NCBI GenBank assembly: GCA_963816955.1
Contig: CAWFME010000009.1
Location: forward strand, 1 to 64,000
Length of the DNA stretch: 64,000 bases
Direction: 5' to 3'
DNA from: DATFQI01 sp963816955
Lineage (GTDB): Bacteria > Actinomycetota > Thermoleophilia > Solirubrobacterales > Solirubrobacteraceae
Part shown: in pieces, positions 9,670 to 19,720 of the stretch
Numbering within the stretch: position 1 is the first letter of the stretch
Layout of the letters: each line of letters opens with the position of its first letter
Notes under the pieces: model-generated
Seen by the model: only the letters and a program-made list of their open reading frames with translations
What the model was told of the DNA's origin: nothing
Databases searched by the model: none
Program-made: the position numbers and the translations under genes

Positions 9670-10125
9670 TCAAGCGCCGGCGCAGCGCGGCCCACAGCTC
9701 CGGGCCCGGGCGGCCGGCGTGGCGGACGCCGTCGGCGAACAGCGTCGGGGTGGTGGCCACCCCGGCGCGGATGCCGCCGCGGAAGTCCTCGCGCACCCGC
9801 GCCGCGACGGCATCGCGAGCGCCGGTCGGCCTCGAAGCGCGCGAGGTCGAGCCCGAGCGCGCGCGCGCGCGCCCACAGGTGCGGGTCCTCCAGGCGGCCC
9901 TGGTCGGCGAAGAGCGCGTCGTGGAACGGCCAGAAGGCGCCCTGCAGGCCGCCGCCTCGGCGGCGCAAGCCGCCGCCTGCGCCCGCGGGTGCGCGGAGCG
10001 GACGGGGAAGTGCCGGAACGCGACGCGCAGCTCCAGCTCGTGCAGCCGCGCCTCCAGCGCGGCGCAGAACGGGCACTCGTAGTCGCCGTAGACGATCACG
10101 GCCCGCGCGCGTCGGGGCCCCGCAC
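9670..10125 (-). CDS. DsbA/thioredoxin-like oxidoreductase (frame broken)
   Basis: The stretch VIVYGDYECPFCAALEARLH has the CPFC active site of DsbA-like thioredoxin-fold proteins, followed by RVAFRHFPVRSAHPRAQAAA and, in another frame, FWPFHDALFADQGRLEDPHL. The cis-proline loop region reads GVATTPTLFADGVRHAGRPG. A single C missing near 10104 would fuse an upstream VRGPDARGP to the core, so I take GTG at 10125 as start. The stop at 9670 requires one more frame change and is uncertain. No convincing signal peptide is visible. The family members act as cytosolic or membrane-linked disulfide oxidoreductases. It lies between the sigma factor and the peroxiredoxin. Confidence 0.72.
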
Positions 10126-10173
10126 GTGGTCGCCGGGGCCGGGCTCGGCGGCGCGGTGCGGAGCTGAGACCGG

Positions 10174-10640
10174 TCAGACCGAGGCGGCGTCGAGGGCGTC
10201 GAAGATCAGGTTCGCGCCGGGCAGGTCGCCGGGCGAGGCGGCCTGGTGGCTCCAGCGCACGACGCCGTCGGGCCCGTCATGGACCAGCGCGCGCTGCGGG
10301 AAGCCGCCGGGGTGCAGCACGCCGAACGCGCGGCACGCCGCGCCCTTGGGCTCGAAGTCCGACAGCTGCTCGATCGTCGATCGCCGAGCTTCTCGCGGAA
10401 CGCCTGCTGGGCCTGACGGCGTCGCAGGAGACGCCGTAGAGCGTCGCGCCGCTGCTCGGCGAAGTCCTCGAGGACCTCCTGGTAGACGCTCAGCTGGTCC
10501 GTGCAGACCGGCGAGAACGCGAACGGGTAGAAGACGAGGACGGTGCATCGGCCCAGCAGGTCCTCGCGGGTGAAGCGGTCGCCCTCGTAGGTGGCGAGCG
10601 AGAACTCGGGCGCGGGCTGCCCGGCCTCGATGAGCGCCAT
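10174..10640 (-). CDS. peroxiredoxin, AhpC/TSA family (frame broken)
   Basis: About 155 residues starting MALIEAGQPAPEFSLATYEG at ATG 10640. The peroxidatic motif is FYPFAFSPVCTDQL, where the usual FTPVC is FSPVC; the cysteine is retained. The C-terminal part reads FGVLHPGGFPQRALVHDGPD and GVVRWSHQAASPGDLPGANL in a second frame. Frames shift near 10455, 10415 and 10380. It reduces hydrogen or organic peroxides using thiols and resembles the BCP/AhpE-type single-domain enzymes. It starts 2 bp downstream of the rpsO stop, so it may be co-transcribed with the translation operon. The reductant is not identified. Confidence 0.85.
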
Positions 10641-10642
10641 CG

Positions 10643-10912
10643 CTAGCGGCGCAGGCCGAGCTCGCGGATCAGCGAGCGGTACCCCTCCAGGTCCTTCTTC
10701 TGGAGGTAGTTCAGGAAGCGGCGGCGGCGCCCGACCAGCATCAGCAGGCCGCGACGGGAGTGGTGATCGTGCTTGTGCTCGCGCAGGTGCTCGGTGAGAT
10801 CGTTGATGCGCCGGGTCAGCATCGCGATCTGGACCTCGGTGGCCCCGGTGTCGGACTCGTCCTTGCCGAACTTGGTGACGAGCTCGCGCTTTTCGTCTGC
10901 GGTCAGGGTCAT
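10643..10912 (-). CDS. rpsO: 30S ribosomal protein S15
   Basis: Intact 89-residue S15, the normal length, beginning MTLTADEKRELVTKFGKDES and containing DTGATEVQIAMLTRRINDLT, then EHLREHKHDHHSRRGLLMLV and GRRRRFLNYL, the 16S-binding helical core. It binds the central domain of 16S rRNA early in 30S assembly. Its ATG overlaps the stop of the upstream GGDEF gene (ATGA), so its translation is apparently coupled to a signalling protein. The usual downstream partner pnp is absent here and the peroxiredoxin follows instead. One of the few genes in the left part without a frameshift. Confidence 0.98.
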   Translation of the reverse strand: MTLTADEKRELVTKFGKDESDTGATEVQIAMLTRRINDLTEHLREHKHDHHSRRGLLMLVGRRRRFLNYLQKKDLEGYRSLIRELGLRR

Positions 10913-11839
10913 GTGCGGCGCTGCACGGTAGCAGGAGCCCCCTCGACCCGATCGCGGCCGCGCGCGCTTGGCCTCGTAGAGGGCCTCGTCGGCGCGGCCG
11001 CAGCAGCTCGTCGGGCGCCTCGCCCTCCCAGGCCGCCCAGCCGACGCTCACCGTCACGCCGAGGTCGCGGCCCTCGTGCTCGATCCGCATGGCGGCGACC
11101 TCGGCGCGCAGCTTCTCGGCCGCGGCGGCCGCCGGCGTACGCGTCGGCGTCGGGCAGCAGGGCGAGGAACTCCTCCCCGCCGAGGCGGCCGAGCTGGTCC
11201 TCCGCGCGCAGGTGCTCGCGCATCGAGCCCGCCACGCCGCCAGCACGCGGTCGCCCGCGGCGTGCCCGTGCTCGTCGTTGACGGCCTTGAAGTGGTCGAT
11301 GTCGATCACCGCGACCGACAGCGGGCGCTCGTGGCGGCGGGCGGCGCTGACCGCGCCGGCGAGCTGGGTGAGGATGAAGCGGCGGTTGGAGAGGCCGGTC
11401 AGCGGATCCTCGAAGAGCAGCGCCTCGAGCCGCTCGGACTGCACGACGAGCTCCTCCTGGAGCACCTTCGTGCGCCCCGCCGCGTCGACGCGGGCGACCA
11501 GCTCGGCGTCGCCGACCGGCTCGACGAGGAAGTCCTGGACGCCGCCGCGCAGCGCGGAGACGGCCGCGTCGAGGTCGAGGTCGGGGCGCTCGAGCAGCAG
11601 GACCGCCGTGCGGTAGGCCTCCGGGTCGCCCTTGAGCGCGTCAGCAGCGCCGCCCGTCGTCGCCGCACAGCCGACGTCGACGAGCACGACGTCGGGCGGC
11701 GCCTGCGCGGCAGCGCTCGACGGCCGCGTCGGCGGCTCGGCGGCCCGCACGTCGTGCCCGACGTGCGCGAGCACGCGCGCGAAGCGGCGCCGAGCTCCCG
11801 GATCGGCATGGGCGAGACCACCTGCACCGTCACGGGCAT
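10909..11839 (-). CDS. receiver-like plus GGDEF diguanylate cyclase (frame broken)
   Basis: About 310 residues. The N-terminal part resembles a response-regulator receiver: VTVQVVSPMPIREL, then PDVVLVDVG, and SALRGGVQDFLVEPVGDAEL. It is degenerate. The paired acidic residues expected after the first strand are absent and the conserved Lys of the KP motif is Glu (VEP). A GGDEF domain follows with DPLTGLSNRRFILTQLAGAV, SVAVIDIDHFKAVNDEHGHA and, in another frame, LGRLGGEEFLALLPDADAY; GGEEF is a catalytically competent signature. Frames shift near 11760, 11640, 11245, 11150 and 10990. The start ATG 11839 is 42 bp after the ribF stop. It probably makes cyclic di-GMP; its input is unlikely to be classical phosphorylation. 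Confidence 0.8.
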
Positions 11840-11881
11840 ACCCGCGCGGCCGCCGGCCACCCGGACTCGGCGCTTCGGGTG

Positions 11882-12782
11882 TCACGCCCGTGCGATCGCG
11901 TCGTCAGCCGCGACGCGCGCGCCTCGTCGACGTCGCGGCTCATCTGCTCCACGAGCGCGTCGACGCTGTCGAAGCGCTTCTCGCCGCGCAGGCGCTCGAG
12001 GAACTCCAGCCGCAGCTCCTGCGCCGTAGATGTCGCCCCGAAGTCGAGCAGGTAGGCCTCCACGAGCAGGCCGCGGCCGGTCTGGAACGTGGGGCGCACG
12101 CCGACGTTGACGGCCGCGACCAGCCGCTCGCCGGCGACCTCGGCGCGGCAGGCGTAGATCCCGTGGTCGGGCACCACGAGCGCGCTGTCGGGCACGAGGT
12201 TGGCGGTCGGGAAGCCGAGCGTGCGGCCGCGCTTGTCGCCGTGGGCGACGGTGCCGCGCATCTGGAACGGCGCGCCGAGGAAGCGGTGGCGCGACGTCCA
12301 CCTCGCCGACGGAGACCAGCCCGCGGATGTGCGTCGAGGAGACGATCTCGCCGTCGACCTCGACCAGCTCGGCGACGCGGGTGCGAACGCGTCCTGCGCG
12401 CGCAGCAGCGTCGTGTCGCCCTTGGCCTTGTTGCCGAAGCGGAAGTTCTCCCCCACCGAGACCGTCTTCGCGCCGAGGCGCTCGATCAGCTCGCGGTCGA
12501 TGAACTCCTGCGCGCGTCTGGGCCGCGAAGGAGCCGTCGAACGGGATCACCACCAGCTCCGGGACGCCGAGCGCAGCGATCAGGTCGGCCTTGATCGCCA
12601 GCGGCGTCAGCAGCTTCGGCGCGGACGTCCGGCGCCACCACGAAGCGCGGGTGCGGCTCGAAGGTGAGCACGGTGTCGGCGCCGCGGATCACCTCGCGGT
12701 GGCCGATGTGCACGCCGTCGAACTCGCCCACGGCGAGATGGCGCTCGCGCGGGCGCGCGTCGGGGAGCCAGGTGATGTTCAT
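11882..12782 (-). CDS. ribF: bifunctional riboflavin kinase/FAD synthetase RibF (frame broken)
   Basis: RibF phosphorylates riboflavin and adenylylates FMN to FAD. The N-terminal nucleotidyltransferase motif reads GEFDGVHIGHREVI and is followed by VLTFEPHPRFVVAPDV. The kinase domain carries MRGTVAHGDKRGRTLGFPTA, NLVPDSALVVPDHGIYACRA and NVGVRPTFQTGRGLLVEAYL. About 300 residues, the normal size. Frames shift near 12625, 12520, 12380, 12295 and 12030, and near the C-terminus, where the ending VAADDAIARA fits the stop at 11882. The start ATG at 12782 is 40 bp downstream of truB. The truB-ribF-rpsO order is conserved in many bacteria; here a GGDEF gene is inserted before rpsO. Confidence 0.92.
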
Positions 12783-12822
12783 CGATGGTCGAGCCGGCCC
12801 GCGGGACGTGGGGGCGTGGCAT

Positions 12823-13595
12823 CTAACCGCGGAAGCCTACGACGGGCTTGAGCTCGCCGTCCCCGCGCGGCTCTGCGATGGCGATCAGGCCGTTCGCGTC
12901 GGTGAGCCGCGCGAACCCCGCCGCCGTGCCGCGCACGGCCACGCCGTGGGCCGCGCGGCGGGCGTCTTCGCCGTCCAGGCCACCTCGGGCAGGAAGGCGA
13001 GCGCGTCGTCGAGCGGCACGATCCGCTCCTCGTCGGCGTCGGCGACCTCGAACGCTCCGATCGCGGTGCGGCGCAGCTCAAGGCAGTAGGCGTCGCCGAG
13101 GTCGGCCACCAGCGAGCGCACGTAGGTGCCCGAGGAGCACTCGATCACCAGCCCGGCGCGGTCGTCCTCCCGCCAGAGCTGATCGAACCGGGTCACGTGC
13201 ACCTCGCGCTCGGCGGTCTCGACGACCTCGCCGCGGCGGGCCTTCGCGTAGGCGCGCTCGCCGCCGATCTTGACCGCGCTGTAGGCGGGCGGCCGCTGGC
13301 GCAGCACGCCCGTGGGCAGCACGAGCGGCTCGGGCGGCATCCGGCCCTGCGCCAGCTCGCCCTCCGGGTCGCCGGTCGTCGAGGTCCAGCCGAGCCGCGC
13401 GACGGTCTCGTAGCGCTTGGGCAGCGCCATCAGGAAGCGCTGCACGCGCGTGGCACGGCCGACGAGCACCAGCAGCAGGCCGGTCGCGAACGGGTCCAGC
13501 GTGCCGGCATGCCCGACCTTGACGCCGCGGTCGAGCTTGCGCCGCACCCGGGCCACCACGTCATGGGAGGTGATCCCGGCCGGCTTGTCCACCAA
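12823..13595 (-). CDS. truB: tRNA pseudouridine(55) synthase TruB
   Basis: TruB makes pseudouridine 55 in the T-loop of tRNAs. Motifs are VDKPAGITSHDVVARVRRKL, then HAGTLDPFATGLLLVLVG with the catalytic Asp, and PPAYSAVKIGGERAYAKARR. A one-base shift near 12955 moves the tail into a frame reading HGVAVRGTAAGFARLTDANG, LIAIAEPRGDGELKPVVGF, a PUA-like ending. The only in-frame start in the given sequence is TTG at 13595 or GTG at 13592, because a TGA lies just upstream. Homologues begin about four residues earlier (GVLLVDKP), and removing one C near 13607 would allow a TTG overlapping the nrnA stop. About 257 residues in total. Confidence 0.93.
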
Positions 13596-13610
13596 GAGGA
13601 CCCCGTCGGC

Positions 13611-14608
13611 TCAAAGCTGGCGGGCGAGCTCGGTGCGCAGGACGTCGACGAGCTCCGGGAAGTCCAGGTCGGTCGAGAACCCGGCCGCCCGTCGGTGCCC
13701 GCCGCCGCCCAGCGAGCGGGCGATCTGCGAGACGTCGACGCGGCCGTCGGTGGCGCGCAGGGAGACCTTGCGGCGCGGCGAGCGCGCCGGTCAGCAGGTC
13801 GCGCACGAGCGCGGCGACCGCCGTGCCCTCGACGGAGCGCAGGTGGTCCACGACGCCCTCGGAGTAGCTCTCGTCGGCGCCCGTCGGCGCGGTAGTCCTC
13901 GAGCGTGAGGTGCGTGACGGTCAGCAGGCCGCCGTCGAAGCGCTGTACGTGCGTGAGCCCGCGCGCCAGCAGCTCGAGCTTGCCCTGCGGCATGCCCTCG
14001 TACAGCCGGCGGAAGATCCCGTGCCCGTCGACGCCGCCCTGCAGCAGCGCGGCGGCCATCTCGTGCGCGCGCGGGCCGGTGTTGTCGTACATGAAGCGGC
14101 CCGTGTCGGTGACCAGCCCGACGTAGAGCGCCTCGCCGATCGCCGGGGTGAGCGCCACGCCGAGCTCCAGCATCAGGTCCCAGACCATCTCCGCCGTGCA
14201 CGACGCGCTGCCGTCCACGTAGTTGATCGTGCCGAAGCGCGTGTTGTCGTGGTGATGGTCGATGTTGAGGATCCGGTGGTCCTCGTGCTTGAGCTGCGCG
14301 GCGCTCGTGCGGTCGATGTTGCCGCAGTCGAGGAACACCAGCACGCGCTCGCAGAGGTCGGGCGGCGGCTCGGTGACGAGCCCCTCCAGGTGCAGGAAGC
14401 GGTACTCGTAGGGCAGCGGGAACTCGTCGGCGGCCACGAACGCCAGCGAGTCCTTGCCGATCGCGCTCAGCACGAGCTGCATCGCGGTCAGCGAGCCGAT
14501 CGCGTCGCCGTCCGGGCGCTCGTGGGTGGTCAGGAGGAAGCGGTCGGTCTCGCGGATCGCCTGCAACAGCTGCGCGCGGGTCGAGCTGGCGCCGTTCTCC
14601 GAGCTCAC
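13611..14608 (-). CDS. nrnA: DHH-family phosphoesterase NrnA (oligoribonuclease/pAp phosphatase)
   Basis: Degrades short oligoribonucleotides and 3'-phosphoadenosine 5'-phosphate. The first 245 residues are intact: FLLTTHERPDGDAIGS with the first metal-binding motif, VLVFLDCGNIDRTSA, then ILNIDHHHDNTRFGTINYVD with the DHH signature, and LYVGLVTDTGRFMYDN. Frames shift near 13880, 13785 and 13690. Corrected, the C-terminus contains ARSLGGGGHRRAAGF, the DHHA1 motif, and ends LRTELARQL. About 332 residues. The GTG start overlaps the rbfA stop (GTGA). This is the last gene, going rightward, that shows clear indels. Confidence 0.92.
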
Positions 14609-14946
14609 GCTTCCTCCTCCTCGATCAGCTCGGCGATCCGCATCCCGCGGTCGGTCGAGTCGTCGTAGAGGAAGTGCAGCGTCGGCGTGTTCTTGAGCCG
14701 CAGCTCGCCGGCCACGCGCCGCTGCAGATACCCATGGGCGGAGGTCAGCCCGTCCATCGAGCGCCGCCGCACCTTCTCGTCGCCGAGCACGGAGACGTAC
14801 ACGCGCGCATGGCGCAGATCGGGTGATGTCTCGACGGCGGTCACGGTGACGAACCCGACGCGCGGGTCCTTGATCTCAGAGGTGATGGCGGCGGACAAGA
14901 CCTCCCTCATGGCCTCGTCGACCCGGCGCATCCGGTCGCTCGCCAT
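14605..14946 (-). CDS. rbfA: 30S ribosome-binding factor RbfA
   Basis: Intact 113-residue RbfA with RMRRVDEAMREVLSAAITSE, IKDPRVGFVTVTAVETSPDL and RHARVYVSVLGDEKVRR, the KH-like fold that binds the 16S 5' helix during 30S maturation, with a role in cold adaptation. It ends in a short acidic tail EEEEA. Its ATG lies 2 nt from the end of a TA-flanked inverted-repeat element. The sequence immediately upstream (ACGAACCACTAGG) contains no convincing Shine-Dalgarno, and it forms one arm of a long stem. Expression is therefore likely to depend on folding or processing of that RNA. Confidence 0.96.
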   Translation of the reverse strand: MASDRMRRVDEAMREVLSAAITSEIKDPRVGFVTVTAVETSPDLRHARVYVSVLGDEKVRRRSMDGLTSAHGYLQRRVAGELRLKNTPTLHFLYDDSTDRGMRIAELIEEEEA

Positions 14947-14948
14947 CC

Positions 14949-15114
14949 TAGTGGTTCGTCCCGTGGGTCATGGTGTTCTCGAATGGCCGCTGGCGGCGGC
15001 TGGCAAGGACGCAGACGCGCAGGAATCCGTCCAGGATTTCAAGTGTCGAGGACGCCGCCAGGCGGCGATCAGCGGTCGTCGCGAGGACGCCAGGATCCAC
15101 GGGACGGACCACTA
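14949..15114. mobile_element. MITE-like element with ~31-bp terminal inverted repeats and TA target duplication
   Basis: The element proper spans 14951-15112 (162 bp). Reading inward from each end, both termini begin GTGGT(T/C)CGTCCCGTGG; the first 16 bp match at 15 positions and the first 31 bp at 26. A TA dinucleotide flanks each end (14949-14950 and 15113-15114), the target duplication typical of IS630/Tc1-mariner elements. Removing the element with one TA restores CAG TAG G ATG, that is, the DUF503 stop codon followed one base later by the rbfA ATG, a normal operon junction. Internal inverted repeats (near 14990/15053 and 15023/15035) allow a branched fold. It has no coding capacity. No autonomous parent or second copy was noticed in the window. 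Confidence 0.65.
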
Positions 15115-15423
15115 CTGGAGGTCTTCCCAGGACGAGATGCGCCGCTCGATCCGGACGCCCTGCGGGAAGCTCGCGTCGAGCATCCGCTGGACGCGGTCGG
15201 CGGCCTCCTCGCAGCGGGCGGGAGAGGCCTCCGCGAAGGCCACGGCGAGCATCGAGCGCTGCCAGGTGTCCTGCCCGCCGACCTCGGCGACGGAGGCGCC
15301 CATCCGCTGGCGCAGATGGGCCTTGACGCGGTTGAGCTCGGCCCGCTTGGCCTTCAGCGAGCCGGCGTCGGGGAAGTGAAGGTGGACGCGCATGAGCACG
15401 ACGAACGCGGGCTCGTCGGGCAA
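15112..15423 (-). CDS. DUF503 family protein (YlxP-like)
   Basis: A 103-residue protein containing FVVLMRVHLHFPDAGSLKAK, then RAELNRVKAHLRQRMGASVA, EVGGQDTWQRSMLAVAFAEA. This is the DUF503/YlxP family, which in Firmicutes and actinobacteria sits between infB and rbfA, as here. Its stop codon TAG carries the left target TA of the MITE-like element. The molecular function of the family is not established; a role in ribosome assembly or RNA binding is suggested only by this conserved neighbourhood. The start GTG/ATG at 15423 is 3 bp after the infB stop. Confidence 0.9.
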   Translation of the reverse strand: MPDEPAFVVLMRVHLHFPDAGSLKAKRAELNRVKAHLRQRMGASVAEVGGQDTWQRSMLAVAFAEASPARCEEAADRVQRMLDASFPQGVRIERRISSWEDLQ

Positions 15424-15426
15424 CGC

Positions 15427-17711
<2,285 letters not shown>

Positions 17712-17739
<28 letters not shown>

Positions 17740-17975
17740 TGAAAGATGAAGTCTAGAGTGGTTTGCGGGATGGACACGGGCGCTCGGAAGGCCCGTTGGA
17801 GCCCGCGGCGGGCGATTGCAGCCTCCCAACACGCGGCGTTGCGGTGAAGCCAGGCGCCCCTGCCCGGCGCGCTGGCGTCGGGGTCCGGAACGACCGCACC
17901 CCCCACGGTAGCGAAGCGGTGCAGCCGGTCCCGCGGCTCGCGGGCTCCGCAGCCCGCGCACCGCCGGATCGGCAC
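17712..17975 (-). CDS. ylxR: YlxR family RNA-binding protein (DUF448)
   Basis: An 87-residue protein starting with GTG at 17975 and reading MPIRRCAGCGAREPRDRLHR, the family's Cys-x2-Cys start, then GRGAWLHRNAACWEAAIARR, the conserved GRGA(Y/W)(V/L)C-like segment. The conserved Cys of that segment is replaced by His (WLHRNAAC). YlxR lies between nusA and infB in most bacteria and has been proposed to act as an RNA-binding regulator. It starts 19 bp after the nusA stop and its last nine codons overlap the infB start. Confidence 0.93.
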
Positions 17976-17994
17976 CCGCGGCGCCGCCGGCGGG

Positions 17995-19269
17995 CTATGC
18001 GGAGCCGATGACGTCGGTGTCCTTGTTCTCGAGCGCCTGGTGGCTCTCGAGCCCGCAGTAGCGGGAGTTGGGCAGTGCGGCGTTCGGGCAGCGCCGGCCG
18101 TTGCCGAGGATCGCGGCGCAGCGGCCGCCGACCTCCTCCTCCTCGTACGGGGAGTCGGTCTCCTCCTTGGCGAACTCGGTCTCCGAGCGGATGTCGACGC
18201 GCCAGCCGGTGAGCCGCGCGGCGAGCCGGGCGTTCTGACCCTCGCGGCCGATCGCCAGCGACAGCTGGTCGTCGGGCACGATCACCGTCGCCTGCTTGTT
18301 CTCGTCGTTGACGAGCACCTCGCGCACGCGCGCCGGGCTGAGCGCCTTCGCGACGAAGCGGGCGGGCTCGTCGTTGTAGGGGATGATGTCGATCTTCTCG
18401 CCGCGCAGCTCGGAGACGACCATGCGCACGCGCGAACCGCGCGGGCCGACGCAGGCGCCGACCGGGTCCACGCCGTCGGCGTGCGAGACGACCGCGATCT
18501 TCGAGCGGTAGCCGGGCTCGCGGGCGACGTTGGTGATCTCCACCAGGCCGTCGGCGATCTCGGGCACCTCGAGCTCGAACAGGCTCTTGATCAGCTCAGG
18601 ATCGCGGCGCGAGACGATGATGCTCGGGCCGCGCGTCGAGGAGGAGACCTCCTTGATGACGGCCTTGATCCGCTGCGAGTGGTCGTAGCGCTCGCCCTCG
18701 ACCTGCTCGGACTTGGGCAGCAGCGCCTCCACGCGCTCGCGCAGCTGCACGAGCGTGTAGCGGGAGTCCGACTGCTGGACGATGCCGGTGATCAGCTCGC
18801 CCACGCGGTCGCGGTACTCCTCGAACATCATGTCGCGCTCGGCCTCGCGGATGCGCTGGAGGATCACCTGCTTGGCGGTCTGCGCGGCGATCCGGCCGAA
18901 GTCGTGCGGCGTGACGTCGCGGGTCTCGATCTGGTCGGCGAACTCGGCCAGGCGCTCGGGGGCGATCTCCGGGGCCTCCGGGATGATCACCTCGCCGGTC
19001 TCGGGATCCACGCGGCGCTCGAGCTCGCCCGAGGCGAGCTCCTCGGCCTCGTCGAGCAGCTGGTCCTCGAGGTCCTCGGGCAGCAGCAGCTCCTCGACGC
19101 GGTACTCGCCCAGCTCGGGATCCATCGTCACCCGCGCGTAGCGGGCGGCGCCGGGCTGCTTCTTGTAGGCCGACAGGAGGGCGTCCTCGAGGGCATGCAG
19201 GAGCTTGTCCTCGGAGATGCCCTTCTCGCGCGCCAGGGAGCGCACGGCGTCGACGATCTCTTGCGACAT
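17995..19269 (-). CDS. nusA: transcription termination/antitermination factor NusA with C-terminal Cys/His motif
   Basis: Intact 424-residue NusA. The N-terminal RNAP-binding domain begins MSQEIVDAVRSLAREKGISE. The S1 domain spans about 135-205 (GELITGIVQQSD, then YTLVQLRERVEALLP). KH1 and KH2 contain GVDPVGACVGPRGSRVRMVV and LAIGREGQNARLAARLTGW. The tail is unusual: instead of acidic repeats it ends in C384-x9-C394-x10-C405-x4-H410 (RCAAILGNGRRC and RYCGLESHQ), a short zinc-knuckle-like motif. NusA promotes pausing and intrinsic termination, and an attenuator-like terminator lies before this operon. It starts 3 bp after rimP. Confidence 0.97.
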   Translation of the reverse strand: MSQEIVDAVRSLAREKGISEDKLLHALEDALLSAYKKQPGAARYARVTMDPELGEYRVEELLLPEDLEDQLLDEAEELASGELERRVDPETGEVIIPEAPEIAPERLAEFADQIETRDVTPHDFGRIAAQTAKQVILQRIREAERDMMFEEYRDRVGELITGIVQQSDSRYTLVQLRERVEALLPKSEQVEGERYDHSQRIKAVIKEVSSSTRGPSIIVSRRDPELIKSLFELEVPEIADGLVEITNVAREPGYRSKIAVVSHADGVDPVGACVGPRGSRVRMVVSELRGEKIDIIPYNDEPARFVAKALSPARVREVLVNDENKQATVIVPDDQLSLAIGREGQNARLAARLTGWRVDIRSETEFAKEETDSPYEEEEVGGRCAAILGNGRRCPNAALPNSRYCGLESHQALENKDTDVIGSA

Positions 19270-19272
19270 GGG

Positions 19273-19698
19273 TCAGTCCCCCAGGAGGTTCGAACGGTGG
19301 ATGTCGGCGTAGGCGATCGACACCACGCCGGTGTCGGCGGCGACGGTGATCTCGTCGTCGGTGGCGCCCAGGAGCTCGCCGGTGAAGGATCGAAGGGTGG
19401 GCGGGGTTCCGATCTCGCCGCGGGTGCGCACGCGCGCGCGGCGGCCGACGAAGCGCCGGAAGTGCTCAGGCTTGGAGAGCGGGCGCTCGACGCCGGGCGA
19501 GGAGACCTCGAGCCCGTACTTCTCGCGCACCTCGGCGAGGTGGCCGGTGACCCGCTCGCAGAGCTCGAGCGAGACGCCGCTCGGGTGATCGATGAACAGG
19601 CGGACGAGCTTTCCCCCGACCACCTCGGCGAGCAGTACCTCGACCTCGGGCTCCTTGTCCGCGAGCCTGGCCTCTATGTCGGCCTGGATCCTGCTCAT
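19273..19698 (-). CDS. rimP: ribosome maturation factor RimP
   Basis: A 141-residue RimP with VLLAEVVGGKLVRLFIDHPS, GVSLELCERVTGHLAEVREK and YGLEVSSPGVERPLSKPEHF, the family's signature SSPGxxRPL, then a C-terminal SH3-like domain ending YADIHRSNLLGD. RimP acts in 30S assembly. I start it at ATG 19698 because GGAGGTGAAC lies immediately upstream. A longer form from ATG 19719 (MIGVEVNM) is possible, but its start codon directly abuts the T-tract of the upstream terminator. It is the first gene of the nusA-infB operon. Confidence 0.95.
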   Translation of the reverse strand: MSRIQADIEARLADKEPEVEVLLAEVVGGKLVRLFIDHPSGVSLELCERVTGHLAEVREKYGLEVSSPGVERPLSKPEHFRRFVGRRARVRTRGEIGTPPTLRSFTGELLGATDDEITVAADTGVVSIAYADIHRSNLLGD

Positions 19699-19720
19699 GT
19701 TCACCTCCACTCCAATCATG

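Noticed and set aside
7800..10080. An 815-codon minus frame apparently fusing the DsbA-like, sigma, anti-sigma and cupredoxin genes.
   Set aside because: Recognisable family segments within it are separated by frame-shifted noise; the overlapping ATGA junction and separate starts show individual genes.
14949..14969. A seven-codon reading frame (MTHGTNH) just before rbfA as a leader peptide.
   Set aside because: It lies inside the terminal repeat of the inserted element, has no ribosome-binding site and is too short to support.
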